This document shows positions 36,075 through 46,839 of a stretch of 64,000 nt of DNA, piece after piece. The DNA comes from Diorhabda sublineata (taxonomy: Eukaryota > Arthropoda > Insecta > Coleoptera > Chrysomelidae): NCBI RefSeq assembly GCF_026230105.1, contig NC_079478.1:12663653-12727652 (forward strand), written 5' to 3'. Each line of letters starts with the position of its first letter. Position 1 is the stretch's first letter. The notes beneath the pieces were generated by a model. The model saw only the letters and a program-made list of their open reading frames with translations, made no database searches and was not told where the DNA came from. A program made the position numbers and the translations under genes.

Positions 36075-36124
36075 CATTTACTCCAAAATAAATGTATTGA
36101 ATATCGTACATTTTGGAGTAAATG
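36075..36124. other. Perfect 15-bp hairpin
   Basis: CATTTACTCCAAAAT (36075-36089) is the exact reverse complement of ATTTTGGAGTAAATG (36110-36124), with a 20-nt loop. It lies inside the inverted-repeat-bounded element, near its right terminal repeat. It could be a structural part of the element or the seed of a small-RNA precursor; nothing else supports the latter. Confidence 0.6.
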
Positions 36125-36254
36125 ATAATATAGTTTATGCCGACTTTTTTTTGAGCGCGCATACCAAGATATTTTTGAAAATTACATAAAAGTAGATAAT
36201 ATAAAAAAAGCCCTCATCACACACTTCAAATAGGTTTGCCAAACCCTTGCGGTA

Positions 36255-36430
36255 AAAAGTGGTTTGCGTGTTTTTTTTCTAAAAGCCAATAAAATTTACT
36301 GTCGAATACATAGAAAAAAATAATATCCAAACATACCATGCTTAATTTATTCCTATACTTATGTTTCCTATTTATTTAAATAAAATTTTTTTGATTCCGC
36401 TACGACGTGACTTTCAGTGTTACCGGCTCC
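36255..36430. repeat. Right terminal inverted repeat
   Basis: Inverted partner of 34144-34325; ends GTGTTACCGGCTCC. Contains CTAAAAGCCAATAAAATTTA and CTGTCGAATACAT. Confidence 0.75.
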
Positions 36431-37389
36431 CCGCCAATTAGAATACAGATACAAAAGGAGATGGAATTTTTTACAATGCACTCTCAGAAGTTATGATTGA
36501 TGTGAAATAAAAATTTTTATATCCAATAAAACAAAGATGAGTTCCATCAATGTGATGCAGTGTTGATTCATAAATATCTGTAGCTAAGCAAAAATACTGG
36601 TTGAAAGAGATATTTAAAATTTTCAAATAAAATATTGAATATCTTCATTTATTGTTTCTTTAAATAAAATCATGATGGTAACAATGAGGCAGCTCTTGAA
36701 GTCGAACAGATAACAGTATGCGTACGTGTCTCTTTGTATTTGAATCGAGATGTTTGTCAAATCTTTTGTCTAAATTTCTTACGTCCATCTCAATATTTGA
36801 TTCTTCCCTAGTGAGATTTCCTTTACTTCCCCCAGTACTTTATCTCCATTACATATATTATGGTTTCTTTTCTGTTTGTTAGCTTCAATTTAAATATGTT
36901 AATATTGGCCAACTGTCTTGTATACAATAATTTCGGTTTTGCTAACGAATAACCTTGAGAGTGATACAGTTTCGAGGTACTAGAGATAGTGGTATTCATT
37001 CCCGTATAATCTGTTCTATGTGTATTTTCACTTTTAAGCATTCAATCATTTTGACTAATTTTACATCGCTATTTTCATCTGTTTTTGTTTCTTCTATTAT
37101 GCACAATACTTTATCTTCTTAACATATACCCGTTTATAACATTTCTCTTTTCCATATCTTGGTGCTATTTATTAAATTCCTTCCGGTAGATTCACTCATC
37201 ATGAATCTGTAAATTCATATTACAAAAATTCTGCTAGTACTAATGTTCCATTCTCACTTTTTCGAATTTTTTGTCGTTGCTAGAATAACTATTATGAACA
37301 TCCGATCAATCGATAAACAAAAATGATAGAATTAGCTGTAAGCAGTTCAATGATACAATGTGTTCATGAAACTGAAACTATTTTGTTTG
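36431..37389. other. Stretch without a recognised gene
   Basis: Nothing recognised. Confidence 0.4.
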
Positions 37390-37985
37390 TTCATATTTCC
37401 ATATATAGGACAGAACACTTACATACGTCATTACAGTGGAAAGTATCACAAATTATACTTCTTCCTAAGCCGACTAGAAGAAGTTATATAGCTATAAGTC
37501 TGCTTCATATAATGAACAAGTTGTCAGAGAAACTATTTTTCGAAAAATACAACCAAATATTAACCAAACGAATATACTACCAAACTATTAATTTGGTTTT
37601 AGGCGTAAACACGCAGAAATTGAACAAGTTTATCGTGTAACTACAAAAATAAACGAATTTTTCGAAATTAGAAGTTATTGTGACACATCGTTGCTAGGGA
37701 TCATCCAGGCATTTGACAAGTTTCAGTTTGATAGCCTTTTATGTAAAATCAAAAAATCCTTGCAACAAAAACCACTTTTCAAAATAGTTTCCACAAGGCA
37801 ATGTTTCTGGTGCCGCTGTTTTATCTCCTTTTCACAGCTGATCTACCAAATAGCAGTGACGTATTAGTATCAAATACTCCATAGCTTCACCTCAATAAGG
37901 TAGAAAAGTGGTTAAAGAAATTGCGAATTAAAGCAAACGAAGTCTGTTCAGGAAACTTTCACTAACCGTAATCGCAAATGTGCTG
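37390..37985 (+). pseudogene. Non-LTR retrotransposon reverse transcriptase fragment (Jockey-like)
   Basis: An open frame from 37323 reaches LQWKVSQIILLPKPTRRSY, then IAISLLHIMNKLSEKLFFEK (the WKxAQIIxIPKP and PISLLPIxSKLFEKL blocks). It continues in other frames with ALLGIIQAFDKFQFDSLLC-type residues (DISQAFDKVWH block), PQGNVSGAAVLSP and FTADLPNSSDVLVSNTP, and finally NKVEKWLKKLRIKANEVCSG (the WxxKWRIKxNxxKS block). The region between VSNTP and the thumb, where the YADD/FADD motif should lie, is deleted or unreadable. The family is different from the 8.5-kb relic, which has SGIPQGSYLG. Neither an endonuclease domain nor a poly-A tail was found. Confidence 0.8.
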
Positions 37986-39719
37986 AAGTCAGAAAATATT
38001 TTTATTTTCTGTTAGCTTTATAAAAACTAATAATATTACCGATACTATAATATCTTCATTATGTTAATGTTCATATATATTATTTGAAGGAAATTTTTCA
38101 AACTGAGAAGACATTACTTGTTTAAAATTACCAATCTATATAAGACATGTTAACGATGTCGAACGAGGTGAATCTTTCGAGTCTACGTGGAATAATAGAT
38201 TCTGACACTAGGTTTTGGTCAGTTGAATGGGATAAGACTGAAATCTTTCATTGTACCTACAACTTCTTCTCTAACCAAGAGAACTTGTAGATCCAATGAT
38301 GAATTGGACAGATACCATGGAATATTATTTGTTATCATCCTCAGTACTATTGATTTAGAACTTCAATAACGATCTTTATAATTGTATGGAACATGCGTTA
38401 TTGAAATGAATCAATACTATGGATCAATTGAAGCCAGCTTGTTGGTAAAATATACAGGAGAATTAGAAAAATCTGTCGAAGAATTGGTATATGTTCTCAC
38501 AAATTATTAATTGTATCAAATTTTGTAGAGCATCAGAATTTACTATTCACGGATATGATTAAATGTTACTTCAGATAATCGGGATATATCTCAAGGAGTA
38601 ATAAATATTTTTGCGCCGACGTTAGTGAACAATTGATCAACGTGTTCACGTTCGTAGAAGTGTTAGATGTGTTCATGTTGTTCAGGATGTTTTTGGAAAT
38701 TTAAACATTGCGAATTCTCTTCAAAAACCTGAAAGGACATCGGTAACGTCGTAAAGTAGTACTTGTTAATTAACATTTTTCTTGTGTGGTAATCGTTGTA
38801 ACAATTCACCATAGAAGCTGATAAAATTAATGGAGATTTAGGAACGATAAAAAAATTGTACAAGGTAAGTTTTTCGGAAACATTGCAGAATATTCAAAAC
38901 TAGCATCACGAGCAGTATATAATGAAAATATATGCCTTGATTATCAATAAGTTTATTCGTCATAAAACATATTTATTCTGATAATTTTTTAGTACAGTCG
39001 TATTCAAAATATATAATTTAGTACACCTAAAAAGTTAATTCTTAGACTAAGTACAAAACATTTTTCTCACTTATCAAGTTACTACTGACTGATTTCTTCC
39101 TGAAGACTAACAACCATACTAACTGTTCAGAACAACTTACTCTAATAAATTATTCTAATTTCATTCTCAAAGAAATAGCTCCGAGGATAAAGTGTTAAGT
39201 AGTTGTTCATGAAAGATATAAAAACTTCACATAAAAAATACGACTCTCACTAAAATATCTCATAAAGAGGACAATTTAACTATCGTTTTACTTATCTCTG
39301 AAACTATCACTACAGAAATAAAAAATACAATTCAACTATAATATGGAAGCATGACAAATAGGCTTATTGAACGCGAGAAAAGGTGAGAAATAATACTATT
39401 AGAACAAAAAAAAATATTTTACTTTGTACAATATAGTTTACTGTTTAGAAATTGAGAACGCATCAATAAAATATTAGAAATTTATCAATTCATCAATATA
39501 TTTTTAGAAAAAATAATAATTATTTATTTGGTGTAACAAATCAAAAATGAAATTGGTTGTCTACATTGTCGATATACAAAAAATCCAAATTTAAGTAAAA
39601 AACTATTATCATTAAAAGGATAAATACTTCGTAATTTCTTGGTTTCTGATATTTATACATATGTGCAACAGAATTTTTTTTATATATATTACATATAAAT
39701 AAACTTATATATTTTTTTC
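37986..39719. other. Stretch without a recognised gene
   Basis: Very AT-rich, especially above 38.9 kb. Nothing recognised. Confidence 0.4.
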
Positions 39720-39989
39720 CTCTTTCTAATTTCTTGGGTTGATAGGTTATTTGGATACAATAATGAAACTTCGATAAAATATCACATTTTTATGTATAAA
39801 TTAAAATTTCGCCCCTTCCTTGGGAGCATTTTCAAAAGAATAATTAATATTTAATGATTAAAATATTTGTAAATAGATAAAACATATAGTAGATATCTTA
39901 AAAACTTTATTAAAAACATAGTATTAGAATCAGTGTATTTACTTCGAAATTTCAATAAAAAAATATTATACCAGGTAGATTGAAATAAA

Positions 39990-40100
39990 CTAGTTGATCA
40001 AATTATTTTCATTTTTTTCGTGTTTATGTAGAGCATTTTTGTTGTATTTGTGACCATTTATTCTGTTTTCTTAATATTGTGTAGTCATTCCTACATAATT
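39990..40100 (-). pseudogene. GIY-YIG endonuclease fragment of Penelope-like element, left copy
   Basis: The minus strand reads NYVGMTTQY, a stop, ENRINGHKYNKNALHKHEK, NENNLIN and the terminal stop. Compared with the right copy it has lost the middle of the domain and its catalytic glutamate helix, so only the YVGMT strand and the Arg-containing helix remain. Confidence 0.75.
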
Positions 40101-40158
40101 TTTAACACAATTCAAACATGATATGGAATTCAAACATGATTTGAATTGTCATAAAAAT

Positions 40159-40423
40159 TTTATAGGAATGACTACGCAATATTTAGAAAACAGAATAAAT
40201 GCTCACAAATACACCAAAAATGCATTGACTGCTCTACATAAACACGAAAGAAATGAACATAATGAATTTGATTTAAAAAAAAACAAAAATCTTAGCTCAT
40301 GACACTAACTAGCAAAAATTATTAATCAAAGAAATGATACACATAAAACAAGATAAATGTTCTGTAAATGATAGAAGAGATATAGAAAAACTCAGCCAAA
40401 TTTACTATAATTTGATCAATTAG
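40159..40423 (+). pseudogene. GIY-YIG endonuclease domain of Penelope-like element, right copy
   Basis: The plus strand reads FIGMTTQYLENRINAHKYTK, then NALTALHKHERNEHNEFDLK. A one- or two-base slip in an A run near 40275 is followed by KILAHDTN, a stop, QKLLIKEMIHIKQDKCSVN and RRDIEKLSQIYYNLIN with its natural stop at 40421. In active elements this C-terminal domain nicks target DNA ahead of reverse transcription. The conserved Arg of the LxxRIxxH helix and the catalytic Glu of LIKEMIHI are both present. Apart from the slip and one internal stop the domain is complete, so this copy is younger than most relics here. The reverse transcriptase upstream is missing. Confidence 0.85.
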
Positions 40424-40591
40424 TTTATTTCAAACTACCTGGTTTAATATCGTTTTATTGAAATTTCGAAGTAAATACACTGATTCTAATACTATGTTTT
40501 TAATAATTTCTTTTAATATCTACTAACATGTTTTATCTATTCTACAAATATTTTAATCATCAAATATCAATTATATATTATTATATAATTG

Positions 40592-40594
<3 letters not shown>

Positions 40595-40629
<35 letters not shown>

Positions 40630-40630
40630 C

Positions 40631-40680
<50 letters not shown>
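40595..40680. repeat. TA dinucleotide tracts
   Basis: Two TA runs (about 40595-40624 and 40633-40679) are separated by AAATACAAT. They directly abut the end of the right Penelope-like arm. Insertion at or growth from TA-rich sequence is plausible. Confidence 0.9.
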
Positions 40681-40683
<3 letters not shown>

Positions 40684-40787
40684 TCAATAATCACTACGTC
40701 GTTAGGAAAAAAAAAGAATATAAATACTTTTACACATTAATTATTATTTCAAAATATTTATAACATTCGGCTTGTTACGTTTTTCTT
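40681..40787. other. Short spacer
   Basis: AT-rich spacer between the TA tract and the next inverted repeat. Confidence 0.4.
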
Positions 40788-41540
40788 CAAACATTTTGAA
40801 TATTCTGTTCTTCACGTATTGTGACACAGTAGTCACTTCTGATTTATTTATTATAACATTCGAGTTTTTGAGAAATAAATTTGTTATCGATCTCCCACTC
40901 CATTCGAAAAATCTAATAAAACTTCAGTTTCGTTGCTAAATCGTCCTCTATCTACCTATACTCCAAAAGTATTTAAAGCAAAGTAAATTTAATAGAATTT
41001 GTCGTAATATTATTATTTATATTCGCTTGTAAGTTTTTCTTAATCTTTTTATTTTTGTTTTTGAAACATATATAATGCTCACAAAATTCCAGTTACCTTT
41101 ATTAATTTCCTTTTGTTTTAAGCACATTTTTGATAATAATTACGTATTTTCAAATTTTCTGAGAATCACAACAAGTGGATTGAGCACATTTGAATAAAAA
41201 AAGCTTATACTAAAATATAACGAAACAAGAATCTGTTTTATTGTATTCGGTGTGTTCCCCAAATAAATAGAAAATACGAATTTACACGGAAATTTTTATA
41301 CAGAATTGGCTTAGAACAAAAGGAATATAAAGAATGATATCACCACAAATTTCATTAGATTTACTTTGATTTGAACACTTTTATTGTGTAATTAGATAGA
41401 GGACGATTTAGCAACGAATCTGGAGTTCGTCGAATGGAGTGGTCGATAACAAAATAATTTATCTAAAAACTCGAATGTTGGAGTAAATAAGTGACCACTG
41501 CGCCAGAAAACGTGAACAACGGAATTTATATAATGTTTGG
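40788..41540. repeat. Fold-back structure: ~240-bp inverted arms, ~280-bp spacer
   Basis: The left arm (40788-41033) and right arm (about 41312-41540) are inverted, diverged copies. Shared blocks include CAAACATT, TTCACGT, CAGTRGTCACTT, AACATTCGAGTTTTT, TTGTTATCGA, CCACTCCATTCGA and TTCGTTGCTAAATCGTCCTC followed by TATCTA, then AATCTAAT-type AT-rich sequence. It could be a fold-back transposon, or a second head-to-head duplication like its neighbour. In the right arm an open frame of 75 codons (41491-41718, beginning with the non-ATG codon GTG) reads TTAPENVNNGIYIMFG; the left arm reads TTVSQYVKNRIFKMFE in the same register. Some coding ancestry is therefore possible. Confidence 0.65.
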
Positions 41541-43079
41541 AGTTAGCAGTAAAGATGAAGTTACATTGGAATGTAGAGAGTTAACACTTTCCCCCAAATT
41601 ATTCCTGTACTATAATATACGAATATCTAGTTGTGATCACGTTCGAGTTATGGGATTCGATGCAAAATTAATGAAAAATGACACTCAACTCTGCATTCAA
41701 TATAAAGTACATATGTAGGTACAGTTAAATTTTACAGGTAAGTTCGATTAATTCAATTAATTAAATATAGAAGTATATCACTCTCTACACTGAAATTTAA
41801 TCATTAATGCTCTAATAAATTTCTAATTCCCTCTAGATCTAATGGATAATAATCACTTATAAAGCAAAAATGTTCCCAGAGTGAAATGGAAGATGAGGAT
41901 TTGGATTTCATGCTTGATAAAACTAGCTAGTCCTTTGAAATTGATCTACCGAATTCTCCGAAAATATAAATTTTTTTAAAATCATTCACTTCCACTCATT
42001 TATCTAATGACATATAATTTTGAGACATACATAAACTTTAACCCTAATTATTATCCAGTTTTCAAAGTGAAGATGCTTCTGCATGAATAATCAAATTCCA
42101 GAATTTATTATTTAGACTCACTTAATGATTTCTGAGATAAAGTAAAAATTTTTCTGCCAGTAGAAGTAGATGGTTAAACATTATTTTATATATTAGTTTT
42201 CCTATCGAATGTATTCAAAATTTAAGAATGTAGAATATGATTCACATCCTCGAAAATAGCTATCTGATCAAGATATGGCCAGTGTGGAAACTTCTGGCTG
42301 CGGTATATCAAATTCTGTATCAGAGAAAATGAAAAAGTATTCAAAAACATAAAATTCAAATTGTGTGTGCGAGGTGGGCGTTGATGAGGACTGAGTTAAT
42401 TGAAGAAGTAAGTTTTGGTGATTTGATTGGGATAATCTTCATCTTATTATTACACTTTATTTTACTGAATCTGTTAGTTTGTCTGTTCAGATGGAATTGT
42501 TCAAGTTTTCACTAATATTTAATCAAATATTTTGCAAATTTTATTGTTGTTAATTACAATAAATCAGTGGTGGTTTTACATAATTGCCACTTGTAGGCTA
42601 TTCATCTTTTGTCACCTCTATTGACCTCAAAAATTAGCTCACAATTATTTAAATTACATTCGTTATCAATAAAATTTCAGCTTCTTAATTAGAGAACTAA
42701 AGTTACGTATAAAATCCTTGGGGATTTTCACATAAAGAATGGTTAATTTAAACAAAGTAAATTTCAGTCTTTTACTAATTTTGAAGTAAGGGAGATATGA
42801 AAACTATTCAACATTTATAAAATATTATTACCAACGCGTCTCCACCCTGGAACCGGTCCTGTCTACATGTAATGGAATTATAAAATTCTTCAAATGTACG
42901 CGCGTCTTTGACATACTTTTTATAAACAGCTGAATCCGTTTGGTGTTTGTTTTATATAAGTTTTTATCATAGCAGGTGAACAACAGCTTCACTTGCGATA
43001 ACAGGCGCTACGATAATGTCCCCTTGCAGCACTACAAGTCATTTTAGACTTAATTGATATGATGATAGTCATGATAACA
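41541..43079. other. Stretch without a recognised gene
   Basis: A short plus-strand reading at 41888-41930 (MEDEDLDFMLDKTS) and another near 42275 (MASVETSGCGISNSVSEKMK) look protein-like, but they are brief and unlinked. Otherwise AT-rich DNA. Confidence 0.35.
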
Positions 43080-43660
43080 ATGGGTAGATGCAAAGATTAC
43101 GTTCTCATGGGAAATGTATAATCTAACTATTCCAAATCTTACATTTTCCAGGTGGAACAAACGCTATTCGTATATAGGTACCTCATTGCGCACAACAACT
43201 ACCTCAACTCATAGATATTCATTCTCTCCGATAGCCGAGCCGCCCTCCAATTAATATATAATTGACTCAAGATTTGTTTGAGAATCCACACAATCTTACA
43301 ACTCACTCTATTACACTGTGTGCACGGCAATGAAGAAACTGATCATCTGGCAAAGACTGGCGGGACAACTTCTTTGACTTGATCGCAAGTTTTTACAGGT
43401 TTCACAAGAAGATATCCAATCAAGGTCATATGAAGGGGCAAAACAGGAAGGAATCAGAAAAATGGATCAGAACTCTAGGTCTGGAATAACAGAAAATATT
43501 GTTTCTTATTCTACCAACTGGCACACGAAGTATATAAGAAATATTGGGATGCTTACAGGACACTCTTCGGTAAATTATTATCTGAAGAGCCGAGGAGGAT
43601 ATCTGAATTGCTCCCAGATACGTAGCTCACTTGATAAAGTCGTTGCTACCTGACTAGTAA
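43080..43660 (+). pseudogene. Non-LTR retrotransposon RNase H domain and C-terminal tail
   Basis: With frame shifts the plus strand reads IFILSDSRAALQLIY (RNase H strand with catalytic Asp), RIHTILQLTLLHCVHGNEET followed by DHLAKTGG (the GHxGxxGNExAD block with its catalytic Asp). An open frame at 43462-43653 then reads NWHTKYIRNIGMLTGHSSVN and YYL, matching the LTGHCxLNxHL tail after RNase H in this retrotransposon group. The reverse transcriptase is not attached. The RNase H domain removes template RNA during element copying. The 59-kb relic is from the same broad group but is not a close copy. Confidence 0.8.
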
Positions 43661-43984
43661 ACAGTCTGAGTTTCACAATAGTTGAAAAGGTCAAGTGGTA
43701 GTAAGGTCGATTCACGTTTACGTCGTAAATTATCTAATCTAATCTAGGTACAAACATATGAAAGAACGATGAGCTATCACTTTCTTGTAATTAGCTGGAA
43801 ATAAGTTGAAACATAAAATATGTGTAATGTGAAGAAAAAATGGTTTAAAAGTAAATGAACATAGTAAATCGCTAAGTGTGGATATTTGTTATATACTATG
43901 AGTAGATTATTGAAATAAAATTTGAATTCACGGTATTATTATCTTTATTCAATATTTAACTACTTTTCTCACAATACAACTATT
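43661..43984. other. Stretch without a recognised gene
   Basis: No feature seen; this may include the untranslated end of the retrotransposon relic. Confidence 0.35.
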
Positions 43985-44075
43985 TTTCGTGCTATTATTA
44001 GCGATTTTTCCGTCCGTCCGTATATCTGTAGCAGCAATATCTCCTCACAGGAAGCATGTAGAGAGCTCGGGTTTT
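43985..44075 (+). repeat. CGTC-type dispersed repeat, copy 2
   Basis: ATTATTAGCGATTTTTCCGT, CCGTCCGT, then AGCAATATCTCCTCACAGGA and AGCATGTAGAGAGCTC. Inverted relative to the copy at 17885-17975. A degenerate 10-bp tandem repeat follows within 40 bp. Confidence 0.65.
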
Positions 44076-44110
44076 TTTATGCATTGAATTCCTGTATCTC
44101 ATAGGCCGAA

Positions 44111-44200
44111 TTACCTCAAATGACATGAATTGACGTGAATAATCATCAATCGACGTCAATAGATATCATAAGACACCGATTAACATCAAATGACAATAGA
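44111..44200 (+). repeat. Degenerate minisatellite, 10-bp period
   Basis: Nine or so consecutive 10-mers fit a TGACATCAAT consensus: TGACATGAAT, TGACGTGAAT, AATCATCAAT, CGACGTCAAT, AGATATCATA, AGACACCGAT, TAACATCAAA, TGACAATAGA. The phase is kept without indels, although individual units differ by one to five bases. Confidence 0.75.
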
Positions 44201-46839
44201 CATTAATTGGATTCTCTAGCTTATTATTAGACAGTATTAGTACCTCTCTTTTACATTTCTCTACCTATATGTTCACATTATACTTTTTCTTTTTTGTTGT
44301 AATCAGCATCTATTATTTAAATCATTCTAAAGACCAGTAGTTTCAGGATGTACGTTAAATAGAATGTGTGAATTTTCTGCTAATTTTTTCAATTATTTGG
44401 TTCTGTAGCTATAGGACTAATAATAAATTATTTGGAAAACTAAGCTATCGAATATGATTTTCATCACATGTCAATCCAGGATCGTCGTTCAAATTGATAA
44501 GAGTATGTGAGTGGATAATAAATAAGACGGTAATTTTCAGCATGTCTCTTGTCATAATCATTACAGCTAATTTCTCTCTTTTCCAAATACAATATGCTAT
44601 CGTTAGGATAACCTCACAAGACGATCCTGAATTTTCTTCCAAAAATACAATTGAGAGATTCTATAGCAAGTTTTTCCCATTTTTTCTTTTGATTTTCGAA
44701 AAAGGTGGTTTATTCAAAAGATTTTTTGAACCTATGACGATTATAAATGTATTAACAATTTTCTTATCATAATCGTTATTTACACCTACATTCTTAATCA
44801 AAATCTTCTATTTTTATCAAAGTTGAGTGAGAAATTAATCCAGGAAATGGAGACTCGTCATTTCATGTTGGAGACAATGGAAATGATCAACCGGAATGAA
44901 CCTGCATGCAGCGGTATTTCTTCTAAATAGGATAAATTTTAACCTTTTTCTAATTACGAAGATATTGTACCTTTTTTGAGTAAGTAGTGGAATATTGTTT
45001 CCACTCGTTTCACATTTTTCTATATGTGACCGACCGTATGTTTGGTTGTATTCAATTTAGAATATGTTTGCTTTAGATCGAAAAGGTAAAAATTTGAATA
45101 TTTTTCATTAATATTGCATATTAATTCTAAGGGAGCATTCAATTTACCTTCTTACTCGTACATATAAAGTAGTTGATATTACGTCACTGTATAATTGTTC
45201 TTGTGCGCTACAAAAACAAGAGAGGAATAACGATCTTATTATACTGGTGCGGTTGATATTTTAGTTATTCAAAGCTTATGTCTAGATAACGTGGACAAAC
45301 AACTTGCTAATGTCTTGTGTACTGTCGGTAAATGAGATGCAAAAACAACATATTTTATGGTTGTATCTTATCGAGTTGGGAGAGTCTCGGGAATTAAAAC
45401 TATTTTGGAATACATTATGCTTTCATGACCATTGTCGGTCGCTTTTATTGAATTCCACTTGGATTTTTTGTCATTTTCTTATCATAGCTATAGAGTCACG
45501 TAGAAATATAGTATAAATAATGTCAAATTGATTTGTGATGTGTGAAACAGTACCGTATTCCTCCCAAGATTATCTTTAATATAAAAACCAAAAAACTTGA
45601 TAACCTGGTGACTCGAAATATCTACAGAGTGATTTATTTACCTCCAAAAAGAGATAAAAAGCTTGCGGTAACTTCATTGGAAGTATAAGGATATTTTTAT
45701 TGTGAGAAATGTTTTTTTTTTTCGAAATAATCCTATCAAGAAAGACTTTTTCTATAGAGACTGTCGTCAGTCATTTGATTGGTGAACTTTGTGTCTTACG
45801 TAGGTAGCATTTACATGATTTTTTCTATATAATACCTGATTACTACAATTTCCAACTTTGGAAACAGATATCAAATTAAATAATGATCAACGGGCGTTTC
45901 AAGGAATAAAAACGAATAGAAAACTGATAAGTAATCTAAAATATTGGAAGTATCGTCATATCTGAGTTACAAATATTTGTAACTACAAGCAATTTCAATT
46001 AAATTGGTTTTTATGATGACAGTTGCGTTTATTTGAGCAAACGAACCAAAACAGATAAGTCGGACGCTTTAATACTTTTAAACGCAACTTCTCGCGCCAA
46101 AAAAACATCACTAAAGATAATGGGAACTTCAAAAGATTATAACAATAAAAATAAAGTTTACCTCTTCTAATTTTCTCATTTATGACTTAAACCTCCACCA
46201 TAAAACTTGCAATTTACACACTGTAAACATGCAAACACGAGTATCTGAATCATCAAATTAACGTAAAATGTTAACGCCTTTGTGATTACCGTTGTTTGAT
46301 ATAACCATTTTAAATATAAAGGAAATTTAAAATCACTTCTTAATAGAACATTGGAGTTATCAACATTTAGAAGGATGATCTTGAAACATTCCTTGAAATA
46401 GGAATAACAAAATGAGGCTAATTTGGAATTAACTTTTGATAGTATTAATTATATAATAGCACGTTGGTCCTAAGGAACTAGCATAAATCCCGCAAGATTT
46501 TTGCTTATGACACTTTTTTATATCGATTGCCGCACTCCATAAGAGTATTAAGTACATTTAGATTGTTAGGGGGTTAGAAGTAAGCTGCTTTCTCTTCCTG
46601 AAATACGTATATGTGATTACAAAACACACGAATGTTAAGCAATTTTCCGTACACATATATACTGTCGCTTTTAATGAAACCTGCATACATGCAAATATTT
46701 TTTCACGTCGATGGTGTATTATATGATATACTAAATCAGAAACAAAATACAGCAAAATATGAGAATAATATTTTAGGAAACAACTTGAGTAGATGGTCTA
46801 AGAGGGTACCAGAGCGGAAGTGACGTTTTCAAGCTTATC
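44201..46839. other. Stretch without a recognised gene
   Basis: A pair of overlapping antisense open frames at 44445-44772 is unassigned. No homology or repeat pair was seen. Confidence 0.45.

Larger units (their letters stand above)
34144..36430 (-). mobile_element. 2.3-kb element with ~180-bp terminal inverted repeats
   Basis: GGAGCCGGTACCACTGAAAA at 34144 is matched in inverted sense by the sequence ending TTACCGGCTCC at 36430. The inverted similarity runs about 180 bp inward at each end (34144-34325 and 36255-36430), including TAGCGGAATC, TTTATTTGAATAAATAG and TGTATTCGACAGTAAATTTT. It is imperfect, with indels. Between them lies a decayed minus-strand coding region (34550-35345) and a perfect 15-bp hairpin at 36075-36124. 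I could not define a target-site duplication: the flanks read AGTCCA and CCGCCA. The long terminal inverted repeats argue for a DNA transposon, or for a host gene relic captured between repeats. Confidence 0.7.
39720..40580. mobile_element. Penelope-like element, head-to-head inverted duplication
   Basis: Two copies of the same element end face away from each other. The left arm (39838-40107, minus strand) and right arm (40133-40575, plus strand) are inverted repeats over most of their length. The right arm holds about 160 bp (roughly 40250-40405) that the left arm has lost. Each arm carries a GIY-YIG endonuclease reading and the same 3' untranslated sequence. The centre is only 25-30 bp and contains AATTCAAACATGAT twice (40109-40122 and 40127-40140). 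Penelope-like retroelements are known for inverted and partial tandem copies, so this arrangement fits target-primed insertion with rearrangement. Confidence 0.75.

Noticed and set aside
44445..44772. Antisense ORF pair as overlapping genes
   Set aside because: Short, hydrophobic, no homology, and mirrored codon structure explains the openness.
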